From: Pseudomonas sp. SST3
GTDB lineage: Bacteria > Pseudomonadota > Gammaproteobacteria > Pseudomonadales > Pseudomonadaceae
Assembly (NCBI RefSeq): GCF_003325755.1
Contig: NZ_QORI02000005.1
Location: forward strand, 62,001 to 126,000
Direction of reading: 5' to 3'
Length of the DNA stretch: 64,000 bases
Both the position numbers and the translations under genes were made by a program. Under the pieces are notes generated by a model that was not told where the DNA came from, ran no database searches, and worked only from the letters and a program-made list of their open reading frames with translations. This document shows positions 48,764 to 57,767 of the stretch, piece by piece (within the stretch, counting starts at the first letter, position 1; every line of letters starts with the position of its first letter).

Positions 48764-49050
48764 ATGCGCAAAGACAAGAAGAAGGTGATCGGCGAAGAAG
48801 TCAGCAATGAATCGATCAAGTTGTTTCTCGAGCCGGAACCGGCTGACGAGACACCGCCGTCGCTGCACAAGCTGATCAAGGCCTATCGAGGTTTGCGGGT
48901 TGATGATTTCGAGCGTTTTCTCGGGTTCTTTGTCGAAGCCGGATTCGATCTGAACGCAAAGGACGCCAAGGGGCAGGATTTCGTTGCTCTGGTCGCCGAC
49001 CAGCGCCAGGCGGAGCCCTACATCGAACTGATCAGGGCCGCGCGCGCTGA
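48764..49050 (+). CDS. PA4642-family conserved protein, stop probably lost through one missing base
   Basis: The start MRKDKKKVIGEEVSNESIKL follows GGAGAG. The segment PPSLHKLIKAYRGLRVDDFE and the end AEPYIELIRAAR match a conserved Pseudomonas protein of about 95 residues. As given, the frame runs on to 49300 with 79 odd residues (ADSFTSGEGLRGRHYCCTGC and more). One extra base in the GCGCGCGC run at 49038-49047 brings the TGA at 49048-49050 into frame at exactly about 95 residues. I therefore give the shorter end. The function is unknown. Confidence 0.7.
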
Positions 49051-49377
49051 TTCATTCACCTCCGGGGAAGGCCTCCGAGGCAGGCATTACTGTTGTACAG
49101 GCTGCGCAACCGACAGCCACAATCGATTTTCTCGCTGCATGTGTCCCGTAGAGCCCCGGCCTGTCGCCCTGCTCCGGGAGAACATCGGAGCGAGAGGGAG
49201 GAGGCCAAAAGCCGTTCTCCCGACAGCGGGCAGGCATCCTGAGATGCTCGCCTTCGGGCACAAGCCCGAGCAGCGGTGTAGAGACTTCCTCCGTTTCTAG
49301 CCGCCTGGCTGGTGGTTCTACGCGATTGCGTACTGCGGTCGTGACAGTTTAATGCTGTGATTCTGGAGAACGCGTTA
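49051..49377. other. intergenic region before mqo
   Basis: This stretch is formally inside the run-on of the PA4642-family frame but looks non-coding. It should contain the mqo promoter. I see only weak -35/-10 candidates and no RNA gene. Confidence 0.5.
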
Positions 49378-50868
49378 ATGACGCAACACGATAGCGAAGC
49401 CGTGGATTTGGTGCTGGTGGGAGCCGGCATCATGAGTGCGACTCTGGCGGTACTGCTCAAGGAACTCGATCCCAACATCAAGCTGGAGATTGTCGAACTG
49501 CAAGAATCCGGGGCCGTGGAAAGCTCGAATCCCTGGAACAATGCTGGCACCGGCCACGCCGGGCTGTGTGAGTTGAACTACACGCCGGACAGCAAAGACG
49601 GTTCGATCGACATCAAGAAAGCCGTCACCATCAATACCCAGTTCGAGGTCTCCAAGCAGTTCTGGGCGTACCTGACGGGCCGCGAGGGCTTCGGCAGCCC
49701 CCGTGACTTCCTCAACGTCGTGCCCCACCTGAGCTTCGTCCGCGGCGCCAAGAATATCGACTATCTCAAGCGCCGCTTCGATGCGCTCAAGACTCATCAT
49801 GCGTTCGAAGGCATGGTCTACACCGACGACCGCGCCACGATGGAAGAGTGGATGCCGTTGATGATGCCGGGTCGCCCGGTGGATGAGCCGATCGCCGCAA
49901 CCCGCGCCCTGAACGGTACAGACGTCAACTTCGGTGAGCTGACTCGACAGATGCTGGTGTATCTCGAGGCCAAACCGGGCGTGAAGATGTCTTATTTCCA
50001 GAAGGTCACAGGCCTGGAGCGCAATGGCAAAGGCTGGCGCGTGGAGATCAAGAACACGCGTGACGGAAGCAGTCGCGAGCTCGACGCCGGCTTCGTCTTC
50101 CTCGGCGCTGGTGGTGCAGCCTTGCCGCTGCTGCAGATGTCGGATATCGAAGAAGGCAAGGGCTACGGCGGTTTCCCTGTCAGCGGCCAGTGGCTGCGCT
50201 GCGATAATCCGGAAATCGTCAAGCAGCATCAGGCCAAGGTTTACAGCCTGGCTGCCGTAGGCGCACCGCCGATGTCCGTTCCTCATCTGGACACGCGCGT
50301 CGTGGATGGCAAGAAGTCGCTCCTGTTCGGGCCTTATGCCGGCTTCACCACCAAGTTCCTCAAGCATGGTTCGCCGCTTGATCTGCCGATGTCGATCCGG
50401 CCGAGCAATATCAAGCCGATGCTGGCGGTCGCGCGTGACAACATGGACCTGACCCGCTACCTGATCAAGGAAGTCCGGCAGTCCATGGAGGATCGCCTGG
50501 AAACCCTGCGTGGCTTCTATCCCGAGGCGAAGGCCGAAGACTGGCGCCTGGAAGTGGCTGGTCAGCGCGTACAGATTATCAAGAGGGATCCGAAGAAAGG
50601 CGGCATCCTGCAATTCGGAACCGAGCTGGTATCGGCGCGGGACGGTTCCATTGCCGCGTTGCTGGGTGCTTCGCCGGGTGCTTCGGTGACGGTGTCGATC
50701 ATGCTCGATCTCATCGAGCGTTGCTTCCCGGAACAGGCCAAGAGCGAAGACTGGTCTCGCAAGCTTGACGAGATCTTCCCGGCTCGCGAGAAAGTGCTGG
50801 AAGCTGATCCGGTGGTTTACCGTGACGTAACTACCATGGTCGACAAGCGTCTTGGGCTAGCCGACTAG
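49378..50868 (+). CDS. mqo: malate:quinone oxidoreductase
   Basis: The 496-residue flavoprotein starts [20 protein letters not shown] after CTGGAGAA. The N-terminal FAD-binding [16 protein letters not shown] and the family segments [17 protein letters not shown] and [20 protein letters not shown] are present. It oxidises malate to oxaloacetate and passes electrons to the quinone pool, an alternative to NAD-malate dehydrogenase that pseudomonads rely on. It acts at the cytoplasmic face of the inner membrane. A terminator follows. Confidence 0.95.
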   Translation: MTQHDSEAVDLVLVGAGIMSATLAVLLKELDPNIKLEIVELQESGAVESSNPWNNAGTGHAGLCELNYTPDSKDGSIDIKKAVTINTQFEVSKQFWAYLTGREGFGSPRDFLNVVPHLSFVRGAKNIDYLKRRFDALKTHHAFEGMVYTDDRATMEEWMPLMMPGRPVDEPIAATRALNGTDVNFGELTRQMLVYLEAKPGVKMSYFQKVTGLERNGKGWRVEIKNTRDGSSRELDAGFVFLGAGGAALPLLQMSDIEEGKGYGGFPVSGQWLRCDNPEIVKQHQAKVYSLAAVGAPPMSVPHLDTRVVDGKKSLLFGPYAGFTTKFLKHGSPLDLPMSIRPSNIKPMLAVARDNMDLTRYLIKEVRQSMEDRLETLRGFYPEAKAEDWRLEVAGQRVQIIKRDPKKGGILQFGTELVSARDGSIAALLGASPGASVTVSIMLDLIERCFPEQAKSEDWSRKLDEIFPAREKVLEADPVVYRDVTTMVDKRLGLAD

Positions 50869-50890
50869 GTCAGACGTACCGGGGCATCCG

Positions 50891-50925
50891 AAGCCGCGCA
50901 GCTTGCATGAGCCGCGCGGCTTTTT
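50891..50925 (+). terminator. rho-independent terminator of mqo
   Basis: AAGCCGCGC (50891-50899) pairs perfectly with GCGCGGCTT (50914-50922), followed by TTTC. Its last base touches the stop codon of the convergent small gene. Confidence 0.85.
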
Positions 50926-51131
50926 CATGTCCGTGGAGCGCAGCGCGTTGGATAGGCTGTGTGCGGCAACGATTGGCCGATCATGCCGAGGCAGATTTCG
51001 TCTACCTCAACCCAGCGATCACCATGCGGCGGCGCGATGGAGGTCAGCAGCATGCGACAGCGCCGCTGATCATCGAGCAGGACGTAATGGCGCGGTGCCG
51101 GGCGCCGGAGCAGGGCAGTCAGTAGTGACAT
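50925..51131 (-). CDS. conserved small protein of unknown function
   Basis: The 68-residue frame starts MSLLTALLRRPAPRHYVLLD with AGGAAG seven bases before the ATG. The segment DRWVEVDEICLGMIGQSLP looks like protein rather than shadow sequence. It sits in the gap between mqo and the YajG gene, convergent with mqo. A longer + strand frame over the same bases has no ribosome site and is less likely. No domain is recognised; it may be a Pseudomonas-specific gene. Confidence 0.5.
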   Translation of the reverse strand: MSLLTALLRRPAPRHYVLLDDQRRCRMLLTSIAPPHGDRWVEVDEICLGMIGQSLPHTAYPTRCAPRT

Positions 51132-51295
51132 GGATGTGCTTCCTGAAAGGTCTCGGCGCGTTATCGCACAGTGTTGTTGCGGTTAGGTGAATGGAACATT
51201 GCCGCTGTCGGACGGGTCTTTAGCGCATCAGCTGTCAGCGTGTTGCGGGGCTGGTTATACTGCGCGCCATCATTCTTGATCTGGAGAAAGACAGC

Positions 51296-51880
51296 ATGCT
51301 GAAACGCCTGTTGTTCAGTCTTGCCGCCGTGTCGGTACTGGCCCTGGCCGGTTGCGCACATAGCCCGCAGCAACTCGATCCAACTCCCAAAATCACTGGC
51401 ACCATCAACCCTGTTGGCCAGGGGCAGCCGGTATCGGTGCGGGTGGTGGACGGGCGTCCGTCTCCGACGCTGGGCACCCGCGGTGGCCTGTATCCGGAAA
51501 CCAGCGCGGTGATCGTGCCGAAGGCGAAGGTGGTACCCAAGCTGCAGGCTCAGGCAGAAGCAGCGGTTCGCCTGCTTGGCTTCACGCCGTCGCCCAATGC
51601 TTACAATGCTCCACAGCTGACGTTGACGCTTGCCGAACTCAAATATCAATCGCCGAAGGAAGGCCTCTATGTCACTGAGGCGACGATCGGCGCAACGTTC
51701 CGCGTCGAAGTGCAGAACGGCGGTCGTCGCTACACCGGACGGTATGGCGCCTCGCTGAATCAGCGTTTCGGTATGGCCCCGAACGAGCAGACCAACACCA
51801 AACTGGTGAGTGAGGTGTTGAGCGATGCGCTGAGCCGCGCGTTCCGTGACCAGAACATCGGTCAGGTGCTGGCCCAGTAA
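51296..51880 (+). CDS. yajG: YajG family lipoprotein
   Basis: The 194-residue lipoprotein starts MLKRLLFSLAAVSVLALAGC with the lipobox LAGC. The body has the YajG pattern: PVSVRVVDGRPSPTLGTRGG, LLGFTPSPNAYNAPQLTLTL and RYGASLNQRFGMAPNEQTN. It is probably outer-membrane anchored, as the residue after Cys is Ala rather than Asp. The function is not known; in enterobacteria yajG lies near ampG. GGAG precedes the ATG at 51282-51285. Confidence 0.85.
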   Translation: MLKRLLFSLAAVSVLALAGCAHSPQQLDPTPKITGTINPVGQGQPVSVRVVDGRPSPTLGTRGGLYPETSAVIVPKAKVVPKLQAQAEAAVRLLGFTPSPNAYNAPQLTLTLAELKYQSPKEGLYVTEATIGATFRVEVQNGGRRYTGRYGASLNQRFGMAPNEQTNTKLVSEVLSDALSRAFRDQNIGQVLAQ

Positions 51881-51899
51881 GCCGACCACGGTTGTGAAC

Positions 51900-51928
51900 G
51901 AAACCCGCATCTCGATGCGGGTTTTTTG
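51900..51928 (+). terminator. rho-independent terminator of yajG
   Basis: AAACCCGCAT pairs perfectly with ATGCGGGTTT around a CTCG loop, followed by TTTGTTT. Confidence 0.92.
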
Positions 51929-52042
51929 TTTGCGATATAGGTTCTGGAGGGCGCTTGAAGTGTTGTGCGTGCAGTGTCATCAGGCGTTACCGCCTGGTTG
52001 TCGCTGGGACATAGGCAGAGGCGAGCGCAGTCTTCACCTGCA

Positions 52043-52076
52043 CAAACGAAAACGCCCCGTCAGGCCGGGGCGTTTC
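52043..52076 (-). terminator. terminator of the DUF1329 gene
   Basis: On the minus strand AACGCCCCG pairs with CGGGGCGTT, followed by TTCGTTTG. It lies about 30 bases past the stop. Confidence 0.8.
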
Positions 52077-52104
52077 CATGGGCGGATGGCCCTAAAGCGC
52101 TAAA

Positions 52105-53481
52105 TCAGCGCACGCCGGAGTTGCGCAGGGCCGCCGGGGTGTACTGATTGGAGCTGGCTTCGTAGTTGTAGACGTAAGGGTTCTTTTCCTCGTTCTTCAT
52201 ACCCATCACCAGATAGCGACCAGACACCAGGTCGTACAGGGTTTCCATCGAATACAGCGGCACTTGCACGTTGAAGAAGTACTGAGAGTGCGCCTCGGCG
52301 ACGCGCCACAGTGTGTCACGGCCGTCATAGTGGTCGATGACCGCAGCTTGCCAAGTGTCTTCGTCGATGAAGAAGTTGCGCTTGGCATAGATATGGCGCT
52401 CGCCGCTCTTCAAGGTCGCCTCGACTTCCCAGACGCGGTGCAGCTCGTAGCGGGTCAGGTCCTGATTGATGTGGCCCGCCTTGATGATGTCGTCATATTT
52501 CAGCTGCGGCGAATCCAGGCGGTAGGAGTTGTAGGGAATGTACATCTCCTTCTTGCCCACCAGTTTCCAGTCGTAGCGATCCGGTGCGCCGTTGAACATG
52601 TCCAGGTTGTCGGAGGTGCGCAGGCCATCGGCTGCGGTACCCGGGCCGTCGTAGGCTACCTGCGGGGCCCGGCGCACACGGCGCTGGCCTGCGTTGTAGA
52701 TCCACGCCATGCGCGGCTCCTTCACCTGGTCCAGGGTTTCGTGGACCAGGAGGACGTTACCGGCCAGTCGCGACGGCTCGGTGACTTGCTGCTTGAAGTA
52801 GAACAGGACGTTGCCGTGTTTTTCGGCGTTGTAGTCGCGCAGAGTGTCGGTGTAGACCACCTCATCGACGAACTTGACCAGGTTGTAGCTGCCATTCACC
52901 TGTGGAGTGGCCTGGGCAACGATTCGACGGGCTGAGCCACCCCGGTAGCGGGTGATGTGGTTCCAAATCACTTCCAGGCCATCCTGGGGGAGCGGGAAAG
53001 CGACCGCAGTGTCGAAATTAGCCAGCCCGTTGCCGCCGCGGACCAACTCGGTGTGGGTCGCATTCTTTTTCGCCGCGTCGTAGATCCGCTGGGGTACGGC
53101 GGCACTGCGGCGGGTCTCGAAGACCGGCAGACGATAGGTTTCAGGGTAACGCTTGAGCATGGCGATCTGGCCGGGGCTCAGGTTGTCCTTGTACTGCTCG
53201 AAATTCTGCGCGGTGATGGTGAATTTTGGCTTGTCGTTCGGATACGGATCGCTGACGAAGCCATCGGCGCTGACGCTGGCGGCATCCTGCGGCAAGCCGC
53301 CTGTCCAGGCGGGAATCGTGCCGGCGGCGTTACCAGCCTTTTCGGCGCCGATGGGCGTCAGGCTGTCGCCCAGCTTAGCCGCTTCCGACTCGGACACCGC
53401 TGCCTGGGCTCCGCTTGCCAGCAGAGCGCTTGCCAGCAAAGAGAGTGTGAGGGCCCCCGTCTTTAACTTGTTTTTATTCAT
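52105..53481 (-). CDS. DUF1329 exported protein
   Basis: The 458-residue protein starts MNKNKLKTGALTLSLLASAL with a signal peptide cut near SGAQA. The mature part carries DUF1329 segments: GDSLTPIGAEKAGNAAGTIP, WIYNAGQRRVRRAPQVAYD, ELHRVWEVEATLKSGERHIY and FFIDEDTWQAAVIDHYDGRD. The family has a LolB-like outer-membrane-lipoprotein fold and usually sits next to a DUF1302 gene. No DUF1302 gene is present here. It probably acts in the periplasm or outer membrane; the substrate is unknown. Confidence 0.88.
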   Translation of the reverse strand: MNKNKLKTGALTLSLLASALLASGAQAAVSESEAAKLGDSLTPIGAEKAGNAAGTIPAWTGGLPQDAASVSADGFVSDPYPNDKPKFTITAQNFEQYKDNLSPGQIAMLKRYPETYRLPVFETRRSAAVPQRIYDAAKKNATHTELVRGGNGLANFDTAVAFPLPQDGLEVIWNHITRYRGGSARRIVAQATPQVNGSYNLVKFVDEVVYTDTLRDYNAEKHGNVLFYFKQQVTEPSRLAGNVLLVHETLDQVKEPRMAWIYNAGQRRVRRAPQVAYDGPGTAADGLRTSDNLDMFNGAPDRYDWKLVGKKEMYIPYNSYRLDSPQLKYDDIIKAGHINQDLTRYELHRVWEVEATLKSGERHIYAKRNFFIDEDTWQAAVIDHYDGRDTLWRVAEAHSQYFFNVQVPLYSMETLYDLVSGRYLVMGMKNEEKNPYVYNYEASSNQYTPAALRNSGVR

Positions 53482-53910
53482 TGTTCGGTCCTGTTGATTC
53501 GGTAACTGGTTCCCTGCAAGCGATGCCGTAAGCGCGGCACTTGCAGGTGGCGACTTCCACGAAAAAGGTGGCGGGCCGCAGGCCCGGTAAAAATCACGTC
53601 ACAGACGCAGCGATCACAAGTTGCCGTTTGCTCGACTCCGCGGCAGTCCCGTCTGGTTGCTCAAGCCAGGCGCACGCTCTATTTCGGTTGTTCGAGGCAA
53701 GATGAGGGTGAAGCTGGAAGGGACTATAAGTCAACAATCGAGACGGCACCTATCTGCATAAATGGCGCAAATACCCGGCAAATTGCCATCTCTTGGTTAC
53801 GTTCCGCTTGGTCGGGAAACGGCTGAATCCGCTGGCGCGTTTCGGTAGACTCCGTTGCCGATTTTTGGCATTTCAAAGGCCGGTGTTTCTCGGTCTTCGT
53901 GGAGGTTCGG
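53482..53910. other. intergenic region between divergent DUF1329 and small membrane genes
   Basis: This stretch of about 430 bases holds both promoters. An inverted pair TGCAAG/CTTGCA brackets GCGATGCCGTAAGCGCGGCA near 53514-53546, and GGCGGGCCGCAGGCCCG forms a small hairpin near 53570. I see no gene in it. Confidence 0.5.
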
Positions 53911-54189
53911 TTGTCACTGAGTATCGATTTATCGGGGCTGGCCAGCTTCGGCCCTGTGCTCAACTCGATGGCGTTGCTGATCGCGCTCGGCGGTGCCTGG
54001 TTGCTGCTGGCGACGCGCTGGCGTCAGCAACTTGCGAGTCAATCAGCGCATCCGATCGGCACCCGCGGGCCGGTCGTCGAGCTGATTGGCGCGGCGGCAA
54101 CCCAGCGAATCGACCGGTTCTTCTATGGCTTTGGTTTCAGCAGCCTGGGGCTGGCCTGGCTGCTTTCCTCGCTCACCCGGCTGATCTAG
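53911..54189 (+). CDS. small membrane protein of unknown function
   Basis: The likely 92-residue product starts at TTG (SLSIDLSGLASFGPVLNSMA), five bases after a perfect GGAGG (53901-53905). Two membrane helices are seen, at about residues 17-36 and 70-88, separated by RWRQQLASQSAHPIGTRGPV. The GTG at 53899 would overlap the ribosome site and is less likely. No known domain is recognised. It is convergent with the acyltransferase gene. Confidence 0.6.
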   Translation: MSLSIDLSGLASFGPVLNSMALLIALGGAWLLLATRWRQQLASQSAHPIGTRGPVVELIGAAATQRIDRFFYGFGFSSLGLAWLLSSLTRLI

Positions 54190-54211
54190 CTGCCTGCCGG
54201 GCATCGCTTCC

Positions 54212-55378
54212 TCAGAGGCTCAAGCCTGCCTTCAATCGGTGCTGATTACGTACCGGTGTGGCGTACTGCTGGATCAGGTAAGGCTGTTGCACGCTCGGGC
54301 AGGCGGCCAGGCGCTTGCTCCATTCCGCCTCGGCACGCGCGATTTCCTCCGTGCTGAACAGTTCGGTGAGCTCAGGTATCGCCAGCCCTGGGTCGCGTCC
54401 GTCCCAGATCCGGTACGCCAGATAATTAACCGGAAACAAACGGTAGTCACAGAGAATCTGCTGGTCGATGGCGCTTGCGAGCTGCTTGGGATCATCCGGG
54501 ACGTCGGTGATAGGGGTGCCGAAGTTGACGTGAACGCGGCCTTTATAACCGGTGATACCGAGTGCGATGCTGGTGTCGTCTTCTCCCGGCGCCTTGGTGT
54601 AGGTGCCGGTGCTGGACCGGATGTAGAGCTCTCGAGCCTTGGCTTGGTCGCAGGGGTCATATTCGTAGCTGATCGATACCGGGGTGGGCCGCAGCGCTGC
54701 CATGGCTTCAGCGAAAGGCTCGTCCTTGCGGCTCATGTGGAGCATTTTCAGGATCGCCGAGTCGGTGCGGTCGTCACCGTCCTTCGCGCGGCCCTCGGCC
54801 TGGGCGATCCAGATCGATTCGCCATCATTGCGAATCGAGTGGTTGATGTAGGCGGAGAGCACCTGGTAAGCCGCGAGCTTCTCGCGTCGGCCAGTGACCG
54901 AACGGCGTACGATGAAACTTTTGTTCAGCCGCATCAGGTCGCTGACGAATGGCCGCTGCAAGAGGTTGTCGCCAATGGCGATGCGCGGCGTGCGCATCTT
55001 TGCCTGGAACACCGCGTAGTTGACAAAAGCCGGATCCATCACGATGTCGCGATGGTTGGCCAGAAACAGATAGGCACAGCCGGGCTGCAATTTTTCCAGC
55101 CCTGAATAGGTGATGCCATCGGTGGCGCGCTCAATGGTCCGGTCGAGGTACATCTCGATCCGTGCCTGCAGCGTGTCGATCGAATGAATGCTGGCGAACT
55201 CACGTTTAAGGCGTTGCGCTATAAGCGGCTTAAGCATCCAGCCCATCGGGCCGGCCAGCCGTGGAAAGCGAAAGTGCGCCAGAATGTCGAGGAACTCCCG
55301 GTCGGCGAACAACCGCGCCATCACGGCAGGGACTTCAGCGTCGGCATAGGGTCGGATGGCTTCGAATTCGTCCATCAT
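54212..55378 (-). CDS. 1-acyl-sn-glycerol-3-phosphate acyltransferase-like protein
   Basis: The 388-residue protein has the acyltransferase motif NHRDIVMD (HX4D, around residue 128), followed by FVSDLMRLNKSFIVRR and the substrate-binding block SIWIAQAEGRAKDGDDRTDS. It is longer than PlsC and has no clear membrane helix, resembling a group of Pseudomonas PlsC-like enzymes. It probably moves an acyl chain to a glycerolipid or related acceptor. The exact reaction is not known. Confidence 0.85.
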   Translation of the reverse strand: MMDEFEAIRPYADAEVPAVMARLFADREFLDILAHFRFPRLAGPMGWMLKPLIAQRLKREFASIHSIDTLQARIEMYLDRTIERATDGITYSGLEKLQPGCAYLFLANHRDIVMDPAFVNYAVFQAKMRTPRIAIGDNLLQRPFVSDLMRLNKSFIVRRSVTGRREKLAAYQVLSAYINHSIRNDGESIWIAQAEGRAKDGDDRTDSAILKMLHMSRKDEPFAEAMAALRPTPVSISYEYDPCDQAKARELYIRSSTGTYTKAPGEDDTSIALGITGYKGRVHVNFGTPITDVPDDPKQLASAIDQQILCDYRLFPVNYLAYRIWDGRDPGLAIPELTELFSTEEIARAEAEWSKRLAACPSVQQPYLIQQYATPVRNQHRLKAGLSL

Positions 55379-55616
55379 GTTCTCTGTAAGGGGAAACTGA
55401 ATAACCCCAAACGTTTCGGGGTCGAAGTTAGGTCTGTTGACGTTTCAACGCGGCGCACCGCACAAGCGGGTAAGCGCAGGGCAATAGCGAGCCGTCATTC
55501 GCAATGCGAGTCACGCGGTTGCACCATCAGGCTTGTCCCTGCGGTGGCAACGCGCCGGGACGACACCAACAGACTAAGGACGGCGATTATAGCGGCAAGT
55601 CACGCAGGAGACGCTG

Positions 55617-55799
55617 ATGCTGGAATCACAGGATTATCAATGCCCCTATTGCGGCGAAGGGGTTGAGGCACTGCTTGATCTGAGTGGCGGTGATCAGCGC
55701 TATATTGAGGATTGTCCAGTCTGCTGCAGGCCGATCGTGTTCGATCTGCGAACTGATGGTATCGACTGGCAGCTCGACGTGTTGCGGGAGGATGACTAG
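55617..55799 (+). CDS. CPXCG-motif cysteine-rich protein
   Basis: The 60-residue protein contains two Cys pairs, YQCPYCGEGVEALLDLSGGD and DCPVCCRPIVFDL, forming one zinc ribbon, and an acidic C-terminus. It is a conserved small protein of gammaproteobacteria with no assigned role. The ATG of the DUF2007 gene follows immediately after its stop, so the pair is translated together. Confidence 0.88.
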   Translation: MLESQDYQCPYCGEGVEALLDLSGGDQRYIEDCPVCCRPIVFDLRTDGIDWQLDVLREDD

Positions 55800-56060
55800 A
55801 TGCAGCGCGTATATGAACCTCGTGACTTGCTCGAAGCTGAAATGTTATGCGGCATGCTGACCGCCGAGGGCCTTGAGGTGTTTCTGACTGGACGGCATTT
55901 GATCGGCGCGGTCGGCGAGCTACCGGCGGCCGGTCTGCTCGGGCTGATGGTCGCCGATGACCAGGTCGAGCGCGCACGACAGCTGATCGCTGAGTACAAT
56001 GGCGCCGAACCGCTGCCCGGCGACGAGCCGGAAAGCTATCCAGGCGAGCTCATCTGCTGA
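55800..56060 (+). CDS. DUF2007 family protein
   Basis: The 86-residue protein begins MQRVYEPRDLLEAEMLCGML and contains LEVFLTGRHLIGAVGELPAA and the VADDQVERARQLIAEYN helix. This is the DUF2007 (putative signal-transducing protein) pattern, a small ferredoxin-like fold. Its start abuts the stop of the CPXCG gene (TAGATG), and this pairing is common in pseudomonads. The function is unknown. Confidence 0.86.
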   Translation: MQRVYEPRDLLEAEMLCGMLTAEGLEVFLTGRHLIGAVGELPAAGLLGLMVADDQVERARQLIAEYNGAEPLPGDEPESYPGELIC

Positions 56061-56134
56061 TTCGGGCCGATGAGCGCCTGCCGCCCGCGCCAATAGGCCG
56101 CTGCTTTCGATCCGCCTCCCAACGAGTTCCCTCC

Positions 56135-56755
56135 ATGTGTGGCCGCTATGCCCTGTTTCGCTGGAGCCCTGCCTTCGCCGCGCTCCCCGGTTTCCCTGCT
56201 GATCAGCAACCGCATTGGAGTTTGGCGCCCGGCGCTTCCGTGCTGCTGCTTCGCCAGACGGACAGCGAGCTGCAACTCAGCAGCGTGCGCTGGGGGCTGA
56301 CCCCAGCCTGGCTCACCGACCTGACCCGGACTCCGGCGCAGGCGAGGGCGGAAACGTTGACCGAGCAGCCGATGTTTCGCGACGCCTTCCGCTTGCGCCG
56401 GGGCGTGCTGCCAGCCAACGGCTTCTATGAATGGCGCGGCACCGCGCGCAAACGGCCCTATTGGATGACCGGGGAGGACTCGCTGATCTATTTCGCGGCT
56501 ATCTGGGAAGCCTATCCAGTGCCGGGCCATACCTACCTCAGCGCAGCCGTAGTGACCTTGCCGGCAGCAAACCAGCGGCGACCATTGATGCTGGATCAGG
56601 CCGGAATGACCGCGTGGCTCGATCCGCAGACCCCGCCCGAAGCGCTGCAGGCGCTGCTGACCACGCCGCAGCCGGCGCTGCGCGAGCGCCCCTTGGCAAC
56701 TTTCGTCAACGACCCAAAGCTGGATGCGCCGGAATGCTTGACGCCAGTGAACTAG
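56135..56755 (+). CDS. SOS response-associated peptidase (YedK/HMCES family)
   Basis: The 206-residue protein starts MCGRYALFRWSPAFAALPGF, so Cys2 is exposed after Met removal. Other active-site parts are ARAETLTEQPMFRDAFRLRR, ANGFYEWRG (Asn and Glu) and the conserved His region near VPGHTYLSAAVVTLPA. Family members form a covalent thiazolidine crosslink with abasic sites in single-stranded DNA and protect them. I see no LexA box nearby. The name yedK applies to the enterobacterial relative. Confidence 0.92.
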   Translation: MCGRYALFRWSPAFAALPGFPADQQPHWSLAPGASVLLLRQTDSELQLSSVRWGLTPAWLTDLTRTPAQARAETLTEQPMFRDAFRLRRGVLPANGFYEWRGTARKRPYWMTGEDSLIYFAAIWEAYPVPGHTYLSAAVVTLPAANQRRPLMLDQAGMTAWLDPQTPPEALQALLTTPQPALRERPLATFVNDPKLDAPECLTPVN

Positions 56756-56936
56756 CCGTTGGCGGTGGCTATCGAAAGTGTGAACGTGCGGCGGCCGTAC
56801 CGGGTCGACGCCTGTCTTGCAGAGGAAGACGGGAAGCCATCTGTCAAACGGCGTTGCATTGGCGACATGTTGCAGCCGGTTGCCGGGCAAGCGGGCTCGC
56901 TCTAGCATACGGCGCAGAACCCAAGGGAGACGCGAC

Positions 56937-57746
56937 ATGCTCAAGCCGCATTCTTTAATGCTTTTTTTGGCGGCCTCGGCGCTCGCCGGTTGTCAGGCGG
57001 TCAATACCACCAGTGGCGGCGCTGTCGGAGTCGACCGCAAGCAGTACATGTTCAGCATGCTGTCGACCGAACAGGTCAATCAGATGTACGCGCAGTCCTA
57101 TCAGCAAACGCTGAGCGAGGCGTCGCAAAAGGGCATGCTTGAGAAAAGCAGCCCGATTACCAAGCGCGTCAATACCATCGCCCAGCGGCTGATCGCCGAG
57201 GTGCCGGCATTTCGGCCAGATGCGGCGCAGTGGGATTGGGCGGTCAATGTCATCGACAGCCCGGAGCTGAATGCCAACTGTGGCCCTGGCGGCAAGATCA
57301 TTTTCTACACCGGGCTTATCGAGAGGTTGAACCTGACCGACGATGAAATCGCCGCGGTAATGGGCCATGAAATTGCCCATGCGTTGCGCGAGCATGGCCG
57401 CGAGGCGATGTCCAAGGCTTATGGTGTGCAGATGGCGACGCAGATCGGCTCTGCCTTTGGCGTAGGCACTGGCAGCCTGCAGCTGGCGAACATGGGCGTC
57501 GAGTACCTGATGACGTTGCCCAACAGCCGCAGTAACGAAAACGAGGCTGATCTGATCGGGTTGGAGTTGGCAGCGCGCGCGGGTTACAACCCGAACGCGG
57601 CGGTCAGTCTATGGAAAAAAATGGCCGCCGCCGGTGGTTCGGCGCCACCGGAATTCCTCAGCACGCACCCGTCATCGGGGAGCCGCACGGAAGCGCTGCA
57701 GGAAAACATTCCGAAGGTGATGCCGCTGTACCAGCAGCGCCGCTGA
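56937..57746 (+). CDS. M48 family metalloprotease lipoprotein (LoiP/BepA-like)
   Basis: The 269-residue protein starts MLKPHSLMLFLAASALAGCQ with a lipobox. The zinc-binding HEIAH is in AAVMGHEIAHALREHGREAM and the third ligand Glu is in NENEADLIGLELAARAGYNP. The end is STHPSSGSRTEALQENIPK. It resembles Escherichia coli LoiP, an outer-membrane-associated protease that acts on envelope proteins. An AAGGGAGA ribosome site precedes the ATG. It is convergent with the SnoaL-like gene. Confidence 0.9.
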   Translation: MLKPHSLMLFLAASALAGCQAVNTTSGGAVGVDRKQYMFSMLSTEQVNQMYAQSYQQTLSEASQKGMLEKSSPITKRVNTIAQRLIAEVPAFRPDAAQWDWAVNVIDSPELNANCGPGGKIIFYTGLIERLNLTDDEIAAVMGHEIAHALREHGREAMSKAYGVQMATQIGSAFGVGTGSLQLANMGVEYLMTLPNSRSNENEADLIGLELAARAGYNPNAAVSLWKKMAAAGGSAPPEFLSTHPSSGSRTEALQENIPKVMPLYQQRR

Positions 57747-57767
57747 TACCGGCAGCTGCCGCCGGGT

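Noticed and set aside
49375..50613. 412-codon minus-strand frame opposite mqo
   Set aside because: It is a shadow of the full-length mqo gene.
50903..51190. Plus-strand 95-codon frame after mqo
   Set aside because: It starts inside the mqo terminator and has no ribosome site; the minus-strand frame over the same bases is better supported.
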